DNA of 64,000 nt from Flavobacterium psychrophilum (GTDB taxonomy: Bacteria; Bacteroidota; Bacteroidia; Flavobacteriales; Flavobacteriaceae), in NCBI GenBank assembly GCA_945874225.1, contig CAMCFT010000001.1:62001-126000 (forward strand), read 5' to 3'. The first letter of the stretch is position 1. Each line of letters begins with the position of its first letter. The notes beneath the pieces are model-generated. The model saw only the letters and a list, made by a program, of their open reading frames with translations, did not search any database and was not told where the DNA came from. Positions 43,249-51,375 of this stretch are shown here, one piece after another. The position numbers and the translations under genes were made by a program.

Positions 43249-44607
43249 TTATTTCAATTTCAACAGATTTGTCAACAGCATAATGTCTTTTATTCGTTTG
43301 TCTATTTCATTCTTTCTTTCTATTGCCAACTCTATTTCGTCAATACCAGTTATTTTTGAAACCTTGGCAAGTAATCCATTAATTGCTTGTTCCCTCCTTT
43401 TTACCGTTGCCGAAATGGTTTCGGTACCGCTATTATTTTCAAACAATTGATTGAGTTCATTTAAAGAAACAAATTGATTTTGATGGTCTAAGAGGAATAA
43501 CAATACTTTTTTCTCTTGTTCTTCAAATAATGTTATTGTCTTTCCTTTAAATAAAAAAATCTGTTTTTGTTGGTTATAAGTAATTCCTCTAAAGGGTTTA
43601 GCAATTGCTTTTAATCTTTTCCTAAAGGGAACTATCAGGATAATCAACAATATTGAGATTGACGCTGCAAACATAATCTTGTTCGAGTCGTCTAAAGGAG
43701 AAATAAAAACGTTAGTTGATTTTAGTTTGCCTTTAAATTCGTTTATATCCCCTGCATGAAAAAATGTTTTTGAACCAACTTGATACACTCCAATAATAGT
43801 TTTGCCTTCAATATAGAAAGACAATACTTTGGGGAAATAGTTGCATTCATAGGTGTAAATTTTGTTAGTAAAGTAATCAATTTCGTAAAAATTTTTGGAA
43901 CAAAAATAAAGTTTTACTGAATCGTGTATTACTACCTCAGGTTCTGTTTTCATTGAGATAGGTTCATATTTACCAACACAATCCCAATGCATCGTTGGTA
44001 AATGCAAACGCCATACTTTATCGTCTAATGGTTTAACATCCGGTACATTGTTTACATCCGAAGTAACTCCTCCAAAAACATACAAATCATTTCCTTTTAT
44101 GAAACTATAGGCTGCTGTTCGAGGTTCTTGGACATTTTCTCCACGAGTTTGAACTTCAATCCAATCGCGAGTTTTAAAATTATATTTTGTCAAAATATTT
44201 TTAGTTGTGAAAAGCCCATAACCTCCAAAAAAGTAAATTTCGTTCTTGTAAACAAATTGAACAGCACGGTATTGATTGCGTTGCAAATAAGCATTGTTGA
44301 TTTTCACTATAGAATCATTTCTGAATTCTAAAACTGGCCCACAACCATCATTAACAAGATACGTTTTGTCTTCAATATTAAAGAATTTATAGCCTTGAAG
44401 TTTGTCTGGATATTCAGTATGCTTAAATGGACTTTTTATTGCTTTAACCCCTTTATAAACCAATGAATCATTTATGATTAAGACAGGTTCTTTGGTTTTA
44501 GCTTCCCTAAACAGAATGAAACCTCCGTCAAATTCTAAATTTTGGGCAACAATGGTAGTTGGCACAAAAGAAAGGAAAAAAAATATGAAGACAAATTTTC
44601 TAAGCAT
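43249..44607 (-). CDS. Kelch-repeat membrane protein with intracellular winged-helix-like domain
   Basis: A 452-residue protein. A signal peptide (MLRKFVFIFFFLSFVPTTI...) is followed by a periplasmic beta-propeller-like region with Kelch motifs (IYFFGGYGLF, DLYVFGGVTSD; about 25-290). One transmembrane helix (about 308-325, FAASISILLIILIVPF) and a Lys/Arg-rich juxtamembrane segment follow. The C-terminal cytoplasmic region (about 345-445: ITLFEEQEKKVLLFLLDHQ...SLNELNQLF) resembles a winged-helix regulatory domain, giving a ToxR-like layout. An in-frame ATG five codons upstream (44622) is also possible. Confidence 0.75.
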   Translation of the reverse strand: MLRKFVFIFFFLSFVPTTIVAQNLEFDGGFILFREAKTKEPVLIINDSLVYKGVKAIKSPFKHTEYPDKLQGYKFFNIEDKTYLVNDGCGPVLEFRNDSIVKINNAYLQRNQYRAVQFVYKNEIYFFGGYGLFTTKNILTKYNFKTRDWIEVQTRGENVQEPRTAAYSFIKGNDLYVFGGVTSDVNNVPDVKPLDDKVWRLHLPTMHWDCVGKYEPISMKTEPEVVIHDSVKLYFCSKNFYEIDYFTNKIYTYECNYFPKVLSFYIEGKTIIGVYQVGSKTFFHAGDINEFKGKLKSTNVFISPLDDSNKIMFAASISILLIILIVPFRKRLKAIAKPFRGITYNQQKQIFLFKGKTITLFEEQEKKVLLFLLDHQNQFVSLNELNQLFENNSGTETISATVKRREQAINGLLAKVSKITGIDEIELAIERKNEIDKRIKDIMLLTNLLKLK

Positions 44608-44717
44608 TGTAAGTCTTGACAATTAAGATTAGATTTTTAATTTCTTACCCGTGAAAGTAGTGAAGTTTTCTTTAAAAACATCAAAAGGACTGATATAAAA
44701 ATATAGATTAGAAGTTA

Positions 44718-45197
44718 CTATAAAAGTTTAGTTTCTTCCTTCTCATAAAAAACATCCACAGAAAGTTTTTCCTGCATTGATGCCATTACAGCCAATTCAT
44801 CACAACGCTCGTTTTGAGGATGGTTGTTGTGCCCTTTTATCCATTTGAAATCGACTTGGTGTTTTCTGTAAACAACCAGCAATCGTTTCCATAAATCTGG
44901 GTTTTTCTTGCCGGCAAACCCTTTTTTCTCCCAGCCAAAAACCCATTTCTTTAAAACAGAATCCACCACATATTTAGAATCCGAAACGATTAAAACTTTC
45001 ATATTGGGGTTTTTCAACTTTTCAAGGCCAACAATTACCGCCAGCAATTCCATTCTGTTGTTCGTAGTATGGCGAAATCCTTCGTAGAATTCCTTTTTAT
45101 GCGGCGTTCCCACGAGTTCCATCACAACGCCGTAACCGCCTCGTCCGGGATTTCCTTTGGCAGCGCCATCCGTATAAATGTGTACGTCGTGTTCCAA
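44718..45197 (-). CDS. rnhA: Ribonuclease HI
   Basis: A 159-residue RNase H that cuts the RNA strand of RNA-DNA hybrids. Catalytic acids are visible in IYTDGAAKGNPG (Asp), NNRMELLAVIVGL (Glu), VSDSKYV (Asp) and ERCDELA (Asp). The last 36 codons are repeated at 40999-41109 beyond a 3.6 kb insertion, with only silent differences. It lies in a short minus-strand run with purN, 48 bases apart, with a hairpin repeat between them. Confidence 0.95.
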   Translation of the reverse strand: MEHDVHIYTDGAAKGNPGRGGYGVVMELVGTPHKKEFYEGFRHTTNNRMELLAVIVGLEKLKNPNMKVLIVSDSKYVVDSVLKKWVFGWEKKGFAGKKNPDLWKRLLVVYRKHQVDFKWIKGHNNHPQNERCDELAVMASMQEKLSVDVFYEKEETKLL

Positions 45198-45216
45198 TTT
45201 TAGATTTAGGATTTAG

Positions 45217-45240
45217 CCCTTCGACTGCGCTCAGGGTGAC
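45217..45240. repeat. CTTCGACNNGCTC hairpin repeat, copy 2
   Basis: CCCTTCGACTGCGCTCAGGG plus GTGA form a hairpin (CCCT...AGGG) related to the one at 35551. It lies between rnhA and purN. Confidence 0.65.
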
Positions 45241-45245
45241 ATTAG

Positions 45246-45806
45246 TTACTTTAAAATTTCCTCAATTACCGATGGGAAATTTTCTTGCTCGAGTTTGTGT
45301 ATTTTTTCAGCCACACTTTCTGGCGAATCGGTGTTGGTTAAAGACACCTTTTTTTGAAAAATAATATTTCCTTCGTCATAATTCTCGTTGACAAAATGAA
45401 TGGTAATTCCGGTTTCTTTTTCTTGATTTTCAACAACCGCTTTGTGCACATTCATGCCATACATTCCTTTTCCGCCATATTTGGGCAACAAGGCGGGATG
45501 AATATTTATTATGGTATTAGGATAAGATTCAATGATACTTTTGGGCAATTTTAATAGAAACCCGGCGAGAACTATCAGATCGGGCGCCAAATTATTTAGC
45601 TTTTGTAGTACTTTGCTTTCAAATAATTCTTCTTTAGAGAAAATTTCTGTTGGAACTTGAAAGTTTTTGGCTCTTTCAAGAACTTTCGCATTTGGATTAT
45701 TGGTAAAAACGGAAACAACAGTTCCAGTCTCTTTAGTCTCAAAATATTTTATGATGTTTTCGGCATTAGTCCCCGATCCAGAAGCGAAAATTACTATTTT
45801 CTTCAT
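45246..45806 (-). CDS. purN: Phosphoribosylglycinamide formyltransferase
   Basis: A 186-residue PurN that formylates GAR with 10-formyl-tetrahydrofolate in purine synthesis. KIVIFASGSGTNAENI is the phosphate-binding loop, and NIHPALLPKYGGKGMYG carries the Asn-His catalytic pair. The conserved Asp is in ENYDEGNIIFQ. I start at the ATG at 45806 (MKKIVIFASGSG); the 19 upstream codons are hydrophobic and AT-rich and not part of the family. Confidence 0.95.
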   Translation of the reverse strand: MKKIVIFASGSGTNAENIIKYFETKETGTVVSVFTNNPNAKVLERAKNFQVPTEIFSKEELFESKVLQKLNNLAPDLIVLAGFLLKLPKSIIESYPNTIINIHPALLPKYGGKGMYGMNVHKAVVENQEKETGITIHFVNENYDEGNIIFQKKVSLTNTDSPESVAEKIHKLEQENFPSVIEEILK

Positions 45807-45922
45807 ATCTAAAGTGATTTCTTTTATGCAAAAAAAAGCATAAAAAATGATAATAAATAACATTATGAAGTCTTTGTGAAATTTATTTTATAAATTAGCT
45901 GACACATTTATTAACTAAATAG

Positions 45923-45951
45923 TTGTTTTAAAATAAAGTTTTTTATTTTTG
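45923..45951 (+). promoter_or_regulatory. Promoter of acpP
   Basis: TTG (45923-45925), 18 bases, then TATTTTTG (45944-45951), a good Bacteroidota promoter. It lies 30 bases before the acpP start. Confidence 0.75.
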
Positions 45952-45981
45952 CCAACAAATTAAATTTTAAAATTAAAGATT

Positions 45982-46218
45982 ATGTCAGACATTGCATCAA
46001 GAGTAAAAGCTATTATCGTAGACAAATTAGGTGTTGACGAAAACGAAGTTGTAACAGAAGCTAGCTTCACTAATGATTTAGGAGCTGACTCATTAGACAC
46101 TGTAGAGCTTATTATGGAATTCGAAAAAGAATTTGATATTCAAATTCCAGACGATCAAGCAGAAAACATTGCTACTGTAGGTCAAGCGATTTCTTATATA
46201 GAAGAAGCTAAGAAATAA
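45982..46218 (+). CDS. acpP: Acyl carrier protein
   Basis: A 78-residue ACP that carries growing fatty acids on 4'-phosphopantetheine. The attachment Ser is in [13 protein letters not shown]. It is acidic and of usual length. It is followed by two hairpins and then fabF, the usual partner, and has its own strong promoter, which fits the need for much more ACP than FabF. Confidence 0.97.
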   Translation: MSDIASRVKAIIVDKLGVDENEVVTEASFTNDLGADSLDTVELIMEFEKEFDIQIPDDQAENIATVGQAISYIEEAKK

Positions 46219-46227
46219 TAATAAAAA

Positions 46228-46262
46228 ACACCCGTTTGCTTGATTGTAAACGGGTGTTATTA
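46228..46262 (+). terminator. Terminator-like hairpin after acpP
   Basis: AACACCCGTTT and AAACGGGTGTT enclose a ten-base loop and are followed by a broken T tract. It may terminate most but not all transcripts before fabF. Confidence 0.7.
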
Positions 46263-46319
46263 TTTTTAAAACTAAATTTCGGATTGAATTTCAATCACAA
46301 TAATATTTAAAATAGAATT

Positions 46320-46364
46320 ACCCATGGCTCTTTTGTAGTAATAATACAGATAGAAAGCATGGGT
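46320..46364 (+). promoter_or_regulatory. Second hairpin before fabF
   Basis: ACCCATGGCT and AGCATGGGT (one bulge) flank a 26-base loop and are followed by TTTTATTTG. It lies 38 bases before the fabF start and could be an attenuator or a leader structure. Confidence 0.4.
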
Positions 46365-46401
46365 TTTATTTGTTGAAATATATAAAAAAACACCCTATGT
46401 T

Positions 46402-47655
46402 ATGGTATTAAAAAGAGTTGTAGTTACAGGTTTGGGTGCGCTTACTCCAATAGGAAATAATATTCAAGAATATTGGAATGGTCTAATTAATGGTGTTAGT
46501 GGAGCCGCAAACATAACTCATTATGATGCTTCAAAGCATAAAACCCAGTTTGCATGTGAAGTGAAAAACTTCAATGCTGAAGACTTCATAGACCGGAAAG
46601 AAGCTCGGAAAATGGATCGATATGCTCAATATGCTATAGTTACTGCAGAAGAAGCTGTAAAAGATGCTGGTTTCGATTTAGAAAAATTAGATAAAGACAG
46701 AGTTGGAGTTATCTGGGGTTCAGGAATTGGCGGATTGGAAACATTTCAAAATGAAATGCTTGATTTTGCCAAAGGAGATGGAACACCTAGATTCAATCCT
46801 TTCTTTATTCCGAAAATGATTGCCGATATAGCTGGTGGTCATATCTCTATCAAATACGGATTTAGAGGCCCAAATTTCACAACCGTTTCAGCTTGTGCTT
46901 CCTCAACAAATGCTATTATTGACGCTTTCAATTACATTCGATTGGGTCACGCAGACGCTATGATAACTGGTGGTTCAGAAGCGGCAGTAACTATTGCAGG
47001 AATGGGCGGATTTAATGCCATGCACGCGCTTTCAACAAGAAATGACGATCCAAAAACTGCTTCCAGACCTATGGATAAAGACCGTGATGGTTTTATTTTA
47101 GGCGAAGGTGCTGGCGCTTTAATTCTTGAAGAATACGAACATGCTGTAGCTCGTGGAGCAAAAATATATTGCGAAATTGGTGGAGGCGGAATGTCTGCGG
47201 ATGCTTATCATATTACAGCTCCACATCCGGAAGGATTAGGCGCAAAAAATGTAATGCTAAACTGTTTAAGAGATGCAGGATTAAAACCTACAGATGTTGA
47301 TGGTGTAAATATGCACGGGACTTCAACACCTCTTGGTGATTTAGCAGAATCAAAAGCTATTCTGCATGTTTTTGGCGAACACGCTTATACAATGAATTTG
47401 AACTCTACAAAATCAATGACTGGCCATTTACTTGGTGCAGCTGGTGCTATTGAAACCATATCGTCAATCCTTTCGATTAAACACGGAATTATTCCTCCTA
47501 CCATAAATCATTTTACCGATGATGAAAACATTGATGCTAAACTAAACTTTACTTTTAATGTTGCCCAAAAAAGAGATGTGAATGTTCTGATGAGCAATAC
47601 TTTTGGTTTTGGTGGACATAATGCCTGTGTATTGGTTAAAAGATTAGATTTCTAG
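46402..47655 (+). CDS. fabF: Beta-ketoacyl-ACP synthase II
   Basis: A 417-residue KAS II that extends acyl-ACP with malonyl-ACP. The Cys-His-His triad is visible in VSACASSTNAI, MHGTSTPLGD and TGHLLGAAGAI, with Lys in LNSTKSM. MVLKRVVVTGLGALTPIG is the standard N-terminus. The rnc gene starts three bases after its stop. Confidence 0.97.
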   Translation: MVLKRVVVTGLGALTPIGNNIQEYWNGLINGVSGAANITHYDASKHKTQFACEVKNFNAEDFIDRKEARKMDRYAQYAIVTAEEAVKDAGFDLEKLDKDRVGVIWGSGIGGLETFQNEMLDFAKGDGTPRFNPFFIPKMIADIAGGHISIKYGFRGPNFTTVSACASSTNAIIDAFNYIRLGHADAMITGGSEAAVTIAGMGGFNAMHALSTRNDDPKTASRPMDKDRDGFILGEGAGALILEEYEHAVARGAKIYCEIGGGGMSADAYHITAPHPEGLGAKNVMLNCLRDAGLKPTDVDGVNMHGTSTPLGDLAESKAILHVFGEHAYTMNLNSTKSMTGHLLGAAGAIETISSILSIKHGIIPPTINHFTDDENIDAKLNFTFNVAQKRDVNVLMSNTFGFGGHNACVLVKRLDF

Positions 47656-47658
47656 TTA

Positions 47659-48399
47659 ATGAGAATAATCAGAAAAATATTTTCGAAATCCCGTTCTCTT
47701 GAAGACGGGATTTTTTTTGATGCTATGAGTGAAATTCTAGGATTTGTTCCAATAAATCTGGATTACTTTAAAAAAGCATTCACACATCGCTCCTCAAATA
47801 AGCAGGACGAAAAAGGAAATGCAATTAATTATGAACGATTAGAATTTCTAGGTGACGCTATGTTAAGTTCAGTTATTGCTGCACATTTGTTTAACAAAGC
47901 TCCTGCTGGCGATGAAGGCTATTTAACAAAAATGCGTTCCAAAATTGTTAGCAGAGAACATTTAAACGAACTAGGGAAAGATTTAAATCTCGTTGGATTC
48001 ATACATAGCAAAGTTCCAGTACAACATTTTGGAGATAATATCCACGGGAATCTTTTTGAGTCTTTAATTGGGGCAATTTATCTTGACCGAGGCTATGAAT
48101 ACTGCGAAAAGTTTATTCAAAAAAGAGTCGTTATTCCTTATGTGGATATTGCCAGACTTGAGGGAAAAGTGATTAGTTACAAAAGTCTGTTGATTGAATG
48201 GTGCCAAAAAGAAAAGAAACAATTTCATTATGATATTTTTGAGGATAACGGAATCGATGGACAACGATTTTTTGGTGTAAAACTGAGCATCGATGATAAA
48301 GTAATTGCTAAAGCCAGAGCAACCTCTAAAAAGAAAGCTGAAGAAAAAGCATCTCAACGTGCCTATTTTGCGTTTCAAAAAAAAATTGATAATAAATAG
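47659..48399 (+). CDS. rnc: Ribonuclease III
   Basis: A 246-residue double-strand-specific RNase that processes rRNA and some mRNAs. The signature ERLEFLGDAMLSSVIA and the second metal site (NLFESLIGAIYLDRG) lie in the N-terminal domain. The C-terminal dsRNA-binding domain ends with ATSKKKAEEKASQRAYF. It follows fabF by three bases and is co-transcribed with it. Confidence 0.96.
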   Translation: MRIIRKIFSKSRSLEDGIFFDAMSEILGFVPINLDYFKKAFTHRSSNKQDEKGNAINYERLEFLGDAMLSSVIAAHLFNKAPAGDEGYLTKMRSKIVSREHLNELGKDLNLVGFIHSKVPVQHFGDNIHGNLFESLIGAIYLDRGYEYCEKFIQKRVVIPYVDIARLEGKVISYKSLLIEWCQKEKKQFHYDIFEDNGIDGQRFFGVKLSIDDKVIAKARATSKKKAEEKASQRAYFAFQKKIDNK

Positions 48400-48484
48400 G
48401 TGAAATTTCCTTATACTATAACGTTTTCGTTTTTAAAATAGAAAAAACATCTGATCTGTGAGGTTAATGCTTCAATAGAAATAC

Positions 48485-48492
48485 TATATTTG
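48485..48492 (+). promoter_or_regulatory. Likely -7 box for the IPExxxVDY-pyk pair
   Basis: TATATTTG fits TAnnTTTG and is followed by CACC. It lies 20 bases before the start codon. The -33 element is weak. Confidence 0.5.
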
Positions 48493-48512
48493 CACCTTAT
48501 TTTTTTCTTGAA

Positions 48513-49001
48513 ATGGCTATTCATAAATTAGATTTAGGCGAATTTGACGAGATAGATTATTATCTTATTGCTATTCATACTTCATTAGAAGACTATAGAT
48601 TAGCCTATTTTATTAATCAAAAACTCCCGATAAATTTAAGCAAAAATAAGGATGAGATTCAAATTAATATAAAAGAAGGAGAGACAAAATTCTCGAGATT
48701 TTATTTTTACGATAACGAAAAAGCAATTTCTTGGAATTTGATTCAAAATAAAAATGAAGTGATTCAACAAAAAAATGAGAATAGCCAAAATCTATTTTCG
48801 AACATAAATCTAGAAGTTTCAACAAAAGTATATTTACTTCCGGAATTTAAAAAAGTCGATTATTTTTTAAAAATAGAAAACGTAGAAGAAGGAATGGATG
48901 TGACAGCAATACAACTTCTATTAAACACAATCGACAGCATATCGACCGTTTATAAAGTCGAAACAAATAAAATAAAATCAAAAAATAATTTAATTTTTTA
49001 A
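48513..49001 (+). CDS. IPExxxVDY family protein
   Basis: A 162-residue cytoplasmic protein of a Bacteroidota-specific family. The defining motif appears as LLPEFKKVDYFLKIE near residues 110-124, and the N-terminal LGEFDEIDYYLIAIHTSLEDYRLAYFIN is typical. Function is unknown. It sits between rnc and pyk, five bases before pyk, so it is probably translated with pyruvate kinase. Confidence 0.85.
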   Translation: MAIHKLDLGEFDEIDYYLIAIHTSLEDYRLAYFINQKLPINLSKNKDEIQINIKEGETKFSRFYFYDNEKAISWNLIQNKNEVIQQKNENSQNLFSNINLEVSTKVYLLPEFKKVDYFLKIENVEEGMDVTAIQLLLNTIDSISTVYKVETNKIKSKNNLIF

Positions 49002-49006
49002 TATCA

Positions 49007-50437
49007 ATGTCAACAAACAAAAAAACAAAAATTGTAGCCACACTTGGACCTGCATGCAGTACGCGAGAAATCATAAAAGACATGATTGACGCAGGTGTAA
49101 ACGTGTTTAGAATCAATTTTTCTCATGCTGATTATGATGATGTAAAAACAAAAATCGCTCTTATTAGAGGCCTCAATGAAGAGTTTGGTTATACCACTGC
49201 AATTCTTGGTGATTTACAAGGCCCCAAACTTCGTGTAGGTATTATGGAAGATGGTGTAATCGTAAACGATGGCGATTTAATTACGTTTACAACTGCCGAA
49301 GACATTTTAGGGACAGCCCAAAAAGTTTTTATGAAATACAAAAATTTTCCAAACGATGTAAATCCAGGAGAACGTATTTTGCTCGATGACGGTAAACTTA
49401 TTTTCGAAATTGTTGAAACCGACAAAAAAACAGAAGTTATTGCCAGAGTAATTCAAGGTGGTGAATTGAAATCTAAAAAAGGAGTCAATCTTCCGAATAC
49501 AAAAATATCGTTGCCTGCTTTGACAGAGAAAGATATTGCCGATGCAATTTTTGCTATTGGACAAAATGTAGACTGGATTGCGCTTTCATTTGTAAAAACA
49601 CCAAGAGATCTTCAGGATTTACAGGAGTTAATTGCAGAACATTCAGAACATAAAATTCCTATTATTGCAAAAATAGAAATGCCGGAAGCACTAGAGAATA
49701 TCGATAAAATTGTCGCGTATTGTGATGCTTTAATGGTTGCTCGTGGTGATTTAGGTGTTGAACTTCCAGCGCAAGAAGTGCCGCTTGTACAAAAAGAATT
49801 AATTCTTAGAGCAAAAACTGCTCGAATTCCGGTAATTGTTGCCACCCAAATGATGGAAACCATGATTACCAGCCTGACACCAACTCGTGCAGAAGTAAAT
49901 GATGTTGCCAACTCTGTTATGGATGGTGCTGATGCGGTGATGCTTTCTGGAGAAACAGCCACTGGTCTTTATCCTGTTCAGGTTATTGAAAAAATGACCC
50001 AAATCATTGAAGCTGTTGAAGATTCTCCACTTATTAAAGTACCACAAAACACGCCTCAAGTAAGAACAAACCGTTTTATCACAAAAACGATTTGTCATCA
50101 TGCAGCCCTAATGGCAAATATTATCGAAGCAAAAGCCATTTGTACTTTGACTAATAGTGGTTATACTGCTTTCCAGATTTCGGCTTGGAGACCATCAGCT
50201 CATATTCTTGTTTTTACTTCAAATAAAAGAATCCTTACACAACTCAATTTATTATGGGGTGTAAAATCTTATTTTTACGATAAGATGAAAAGCACCGATG
50301 AAACTATTGCTGATGTTAATGAAATAGCAAGAGAAAAAGGATATGTTGCCAAAGGTGAGTTTCTAATTAATCTGGCTGCAATGCCATTAAAAGATAAAGG
50401 AATGGTAAACACATTGAGAGTTTCTGAAATTTCATAG
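49007..50437 (+). CDS. pyk: Pyruvate kinase
   Basis: A 476-residue pyruvate kinase making pyruvate and ATP from PEP and ADP. KTKIVATLGPACSTRE, VFRINFSH, ILGDLQGPKLRVG, the catalytic Lys region IIAKIEMPEAL, MVARGDLGVELP, and VIVATQMMETMI then DGADAVMLSGETATGLYP are all standard. A hairpin follows the stop. Confidence 0.97.
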   Translation: MSTNKKTKIVATLGPACSTREIIKDMIDAGVNVFRINFSHADYDDVKTKIALIRGLNEEFGYTTAILGDLQGPKLRVGIMEDGVIVNDGDLITFTTAEDILGTAQKVFMKYKNFPNDVNPGERILLDDGKLIFEIVETDKKTEVIARVIQGGELKSKKGVNLPNTKISLPALTEKDIADAIFAIGQNVDWIALSFVKTPRDLQDLQELIAEHSEHKIPIIAKIEMPEALENIDKIVAYCDALMVARGDLGVELPAQEVPLVQKELILRAKTARIPVIVATQMMETMITSLTPTRAEVNDVANSVMDGADAVMLSGETATGLYPVQVIEKMTQIIEAVEDSPLIKVPQNTPQVRTNRFITKTICHHAALMANIIEAKAICTLTNSGYTAFQISAWRPSAHILVFTSNKRILTQLNLLWGVKSYFYDKMKSTDETIADVNEIAREKGYVAKGEFLINLAAMPLKDKGMVNTLRVSEIS

Positions 50438-50455
50438 TACTCTCTATACCCAAAC

Positions 50456-50496
50456 AAATCCGTCTGTTTAGAAATTAAACAAGGCGGATTTTTTTT
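50456..50496 (+). terminator. Terminator of pyk
   Basis: AAATCCG..CT..TTT and AAAC..AG..CGGATTT form a stem with two mismatches and a T run. Confidence 0.75.
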
Positions 50497-50526
50497 GGAC
50501 TTATTTTATTTTTTAATATATCTTTG
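50495..50526 (+). promoter_or_regulatory. Likely promoter of the Bax inhibitor-1 family gene
   Basis: TTG (50495-50497), 21 bases, then TATCTTTG (50519-50526). The -33 element overlaps the T tract of the pyk terminator. Confidence 0.5.
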
Positions 50527-50548
50527 GTAAAAACAAATCTAAAACAGT

Positions 50549-51319
50549 ATGGCTTTCAAATCGAATAATCCGTTTTTAAACAATAAATCTTTTTCGGCGA
50601 CAACAGCTTCAAAAAATGATGAAGTGCATCACGCAACACTTATTGATTATAACCAAGATATGACTTTGGCTGGAACAATCAATAAAACTTTAATCTTGTT
50701 TTTATTACTTTCAGCATCTGCCATTGTTATTTGGTGGATGACTTTTAACGGAATGAACCCCATTGTCCCAACTTTTGGAGGAGCAATTGTGGGATTAATT
50801 TTAGTAGTAATTGCTGCTTTTAAACCTCAGTATTCCCCGGTTTTAGCTCCTGGCTATGCCTTATTTGAAGGTTTGTTTATTGGAGGTATCTCCGCAATTT
50901 TCGAAAACAAGTATCCAGGAATAGTAATTCAGGCCGTTGGCGCCACTTTTGTAACATTTGCTGTTTGTTTAGGATTGTATAAATTTAAAATCGTAAAAGT
51001 AACGGAGCAGTTTAAATCGGTTGTTGTAGCGGCAACGCTAGCCATCGCAACGTATTACCTGATTTCTTGGCTGTTCTCCATGTTTACCAGTTTTGTTCCT
51101 GTTCATTACGGCAATTCGATGATGAGCATTGGCATCAGTGTTTTTGTGATTGTAATTGCTGCATTAAATTTATTCTTAGATTTTGATCGAATGGAAAAAG
51201 GAGTAGAACAAAAAATGCCAAAATATATGGAATGGTTCGCCGCTATGGGCTTAATGATAACTTTAGTTTGGTTGTATATTGAGTTTTTAAGATTGCTGTC
51301 TAAACTGAGCCGAAAATAA
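50549..51319 (+). CDS. Bax inhibitor-1/YccA family membrane protein
   Basis: A 256-residue inner-membrane protein with about seven helices after a polar N-terminus of some 45 residues. Family features are the final hydrophobic pairs (GLMITLVWLYIEFLRLLSKLS) and the FEGLFIGGISAIFE helix. Bacterial members are linked to calcium/proton leak or protein quality control; the role here is not shown. Confidence 0.85.
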   Translation: MAFKSNNPFLNNKSFSATTASKNDEVHHATLIDYNQDMTLAGTINKTLILFLLLSASAIVIWWMTFNGMNPIVPTFGGAIVGLILVVIAAFKPQYSPVLAPGYALFEGLFIGGISAIFENKYPGIVIQAVGATFVTFAVCLGLYKFKIVKVTEQFKSVVVAATLAIATYYLISWLFSMFTSFVPVHYGNSMMSIGISVFVIVIAALNLFLDFDRMEKGVEQKMPKYMEWFAAMGLMITLVWLYIEFLRLLSKLSRK

Positions 51320-51342
51320 ATCAAAACTTTTTTTTAAGTTTC

Positions 51343-51371
51343 AAAACCACGCTTTTCGGCGTGGTTTTTTT
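51343..51371. terminator. Bidirectional terminator between the BI-1 gene and dinB
   Basis: AACCACGC and GCGTGGTT with a CTTTTCG-type loop, A run on the left and T run on the right. Confidence 0.85.
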
Positions 51372-51375
51372 GTGA

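Larger units (their letters stand above)
41110..44717. other. Putative island between two rnhA 3' ends
   Basis: A 3.6 kb segment with three minus-strand genes: a LuxR-type regulator, a type IX-secreted LamG protein, and a membrane Kelch protein with an intracellular winged-helix-like domain. It is bounded by direct copies of the last 111 bases of rnhA. No integrase or transposase is visible. The arrangement is what an insertion at the rnhA 3' end that supplies its own copy of that end would leave. Confidence 0.6.

Noticed and set aside
45807..45863. Longer purN start
   Set aside because: The 19 added codons are hydrophobic and AT-rich and precede the universal PurN N-terminus.
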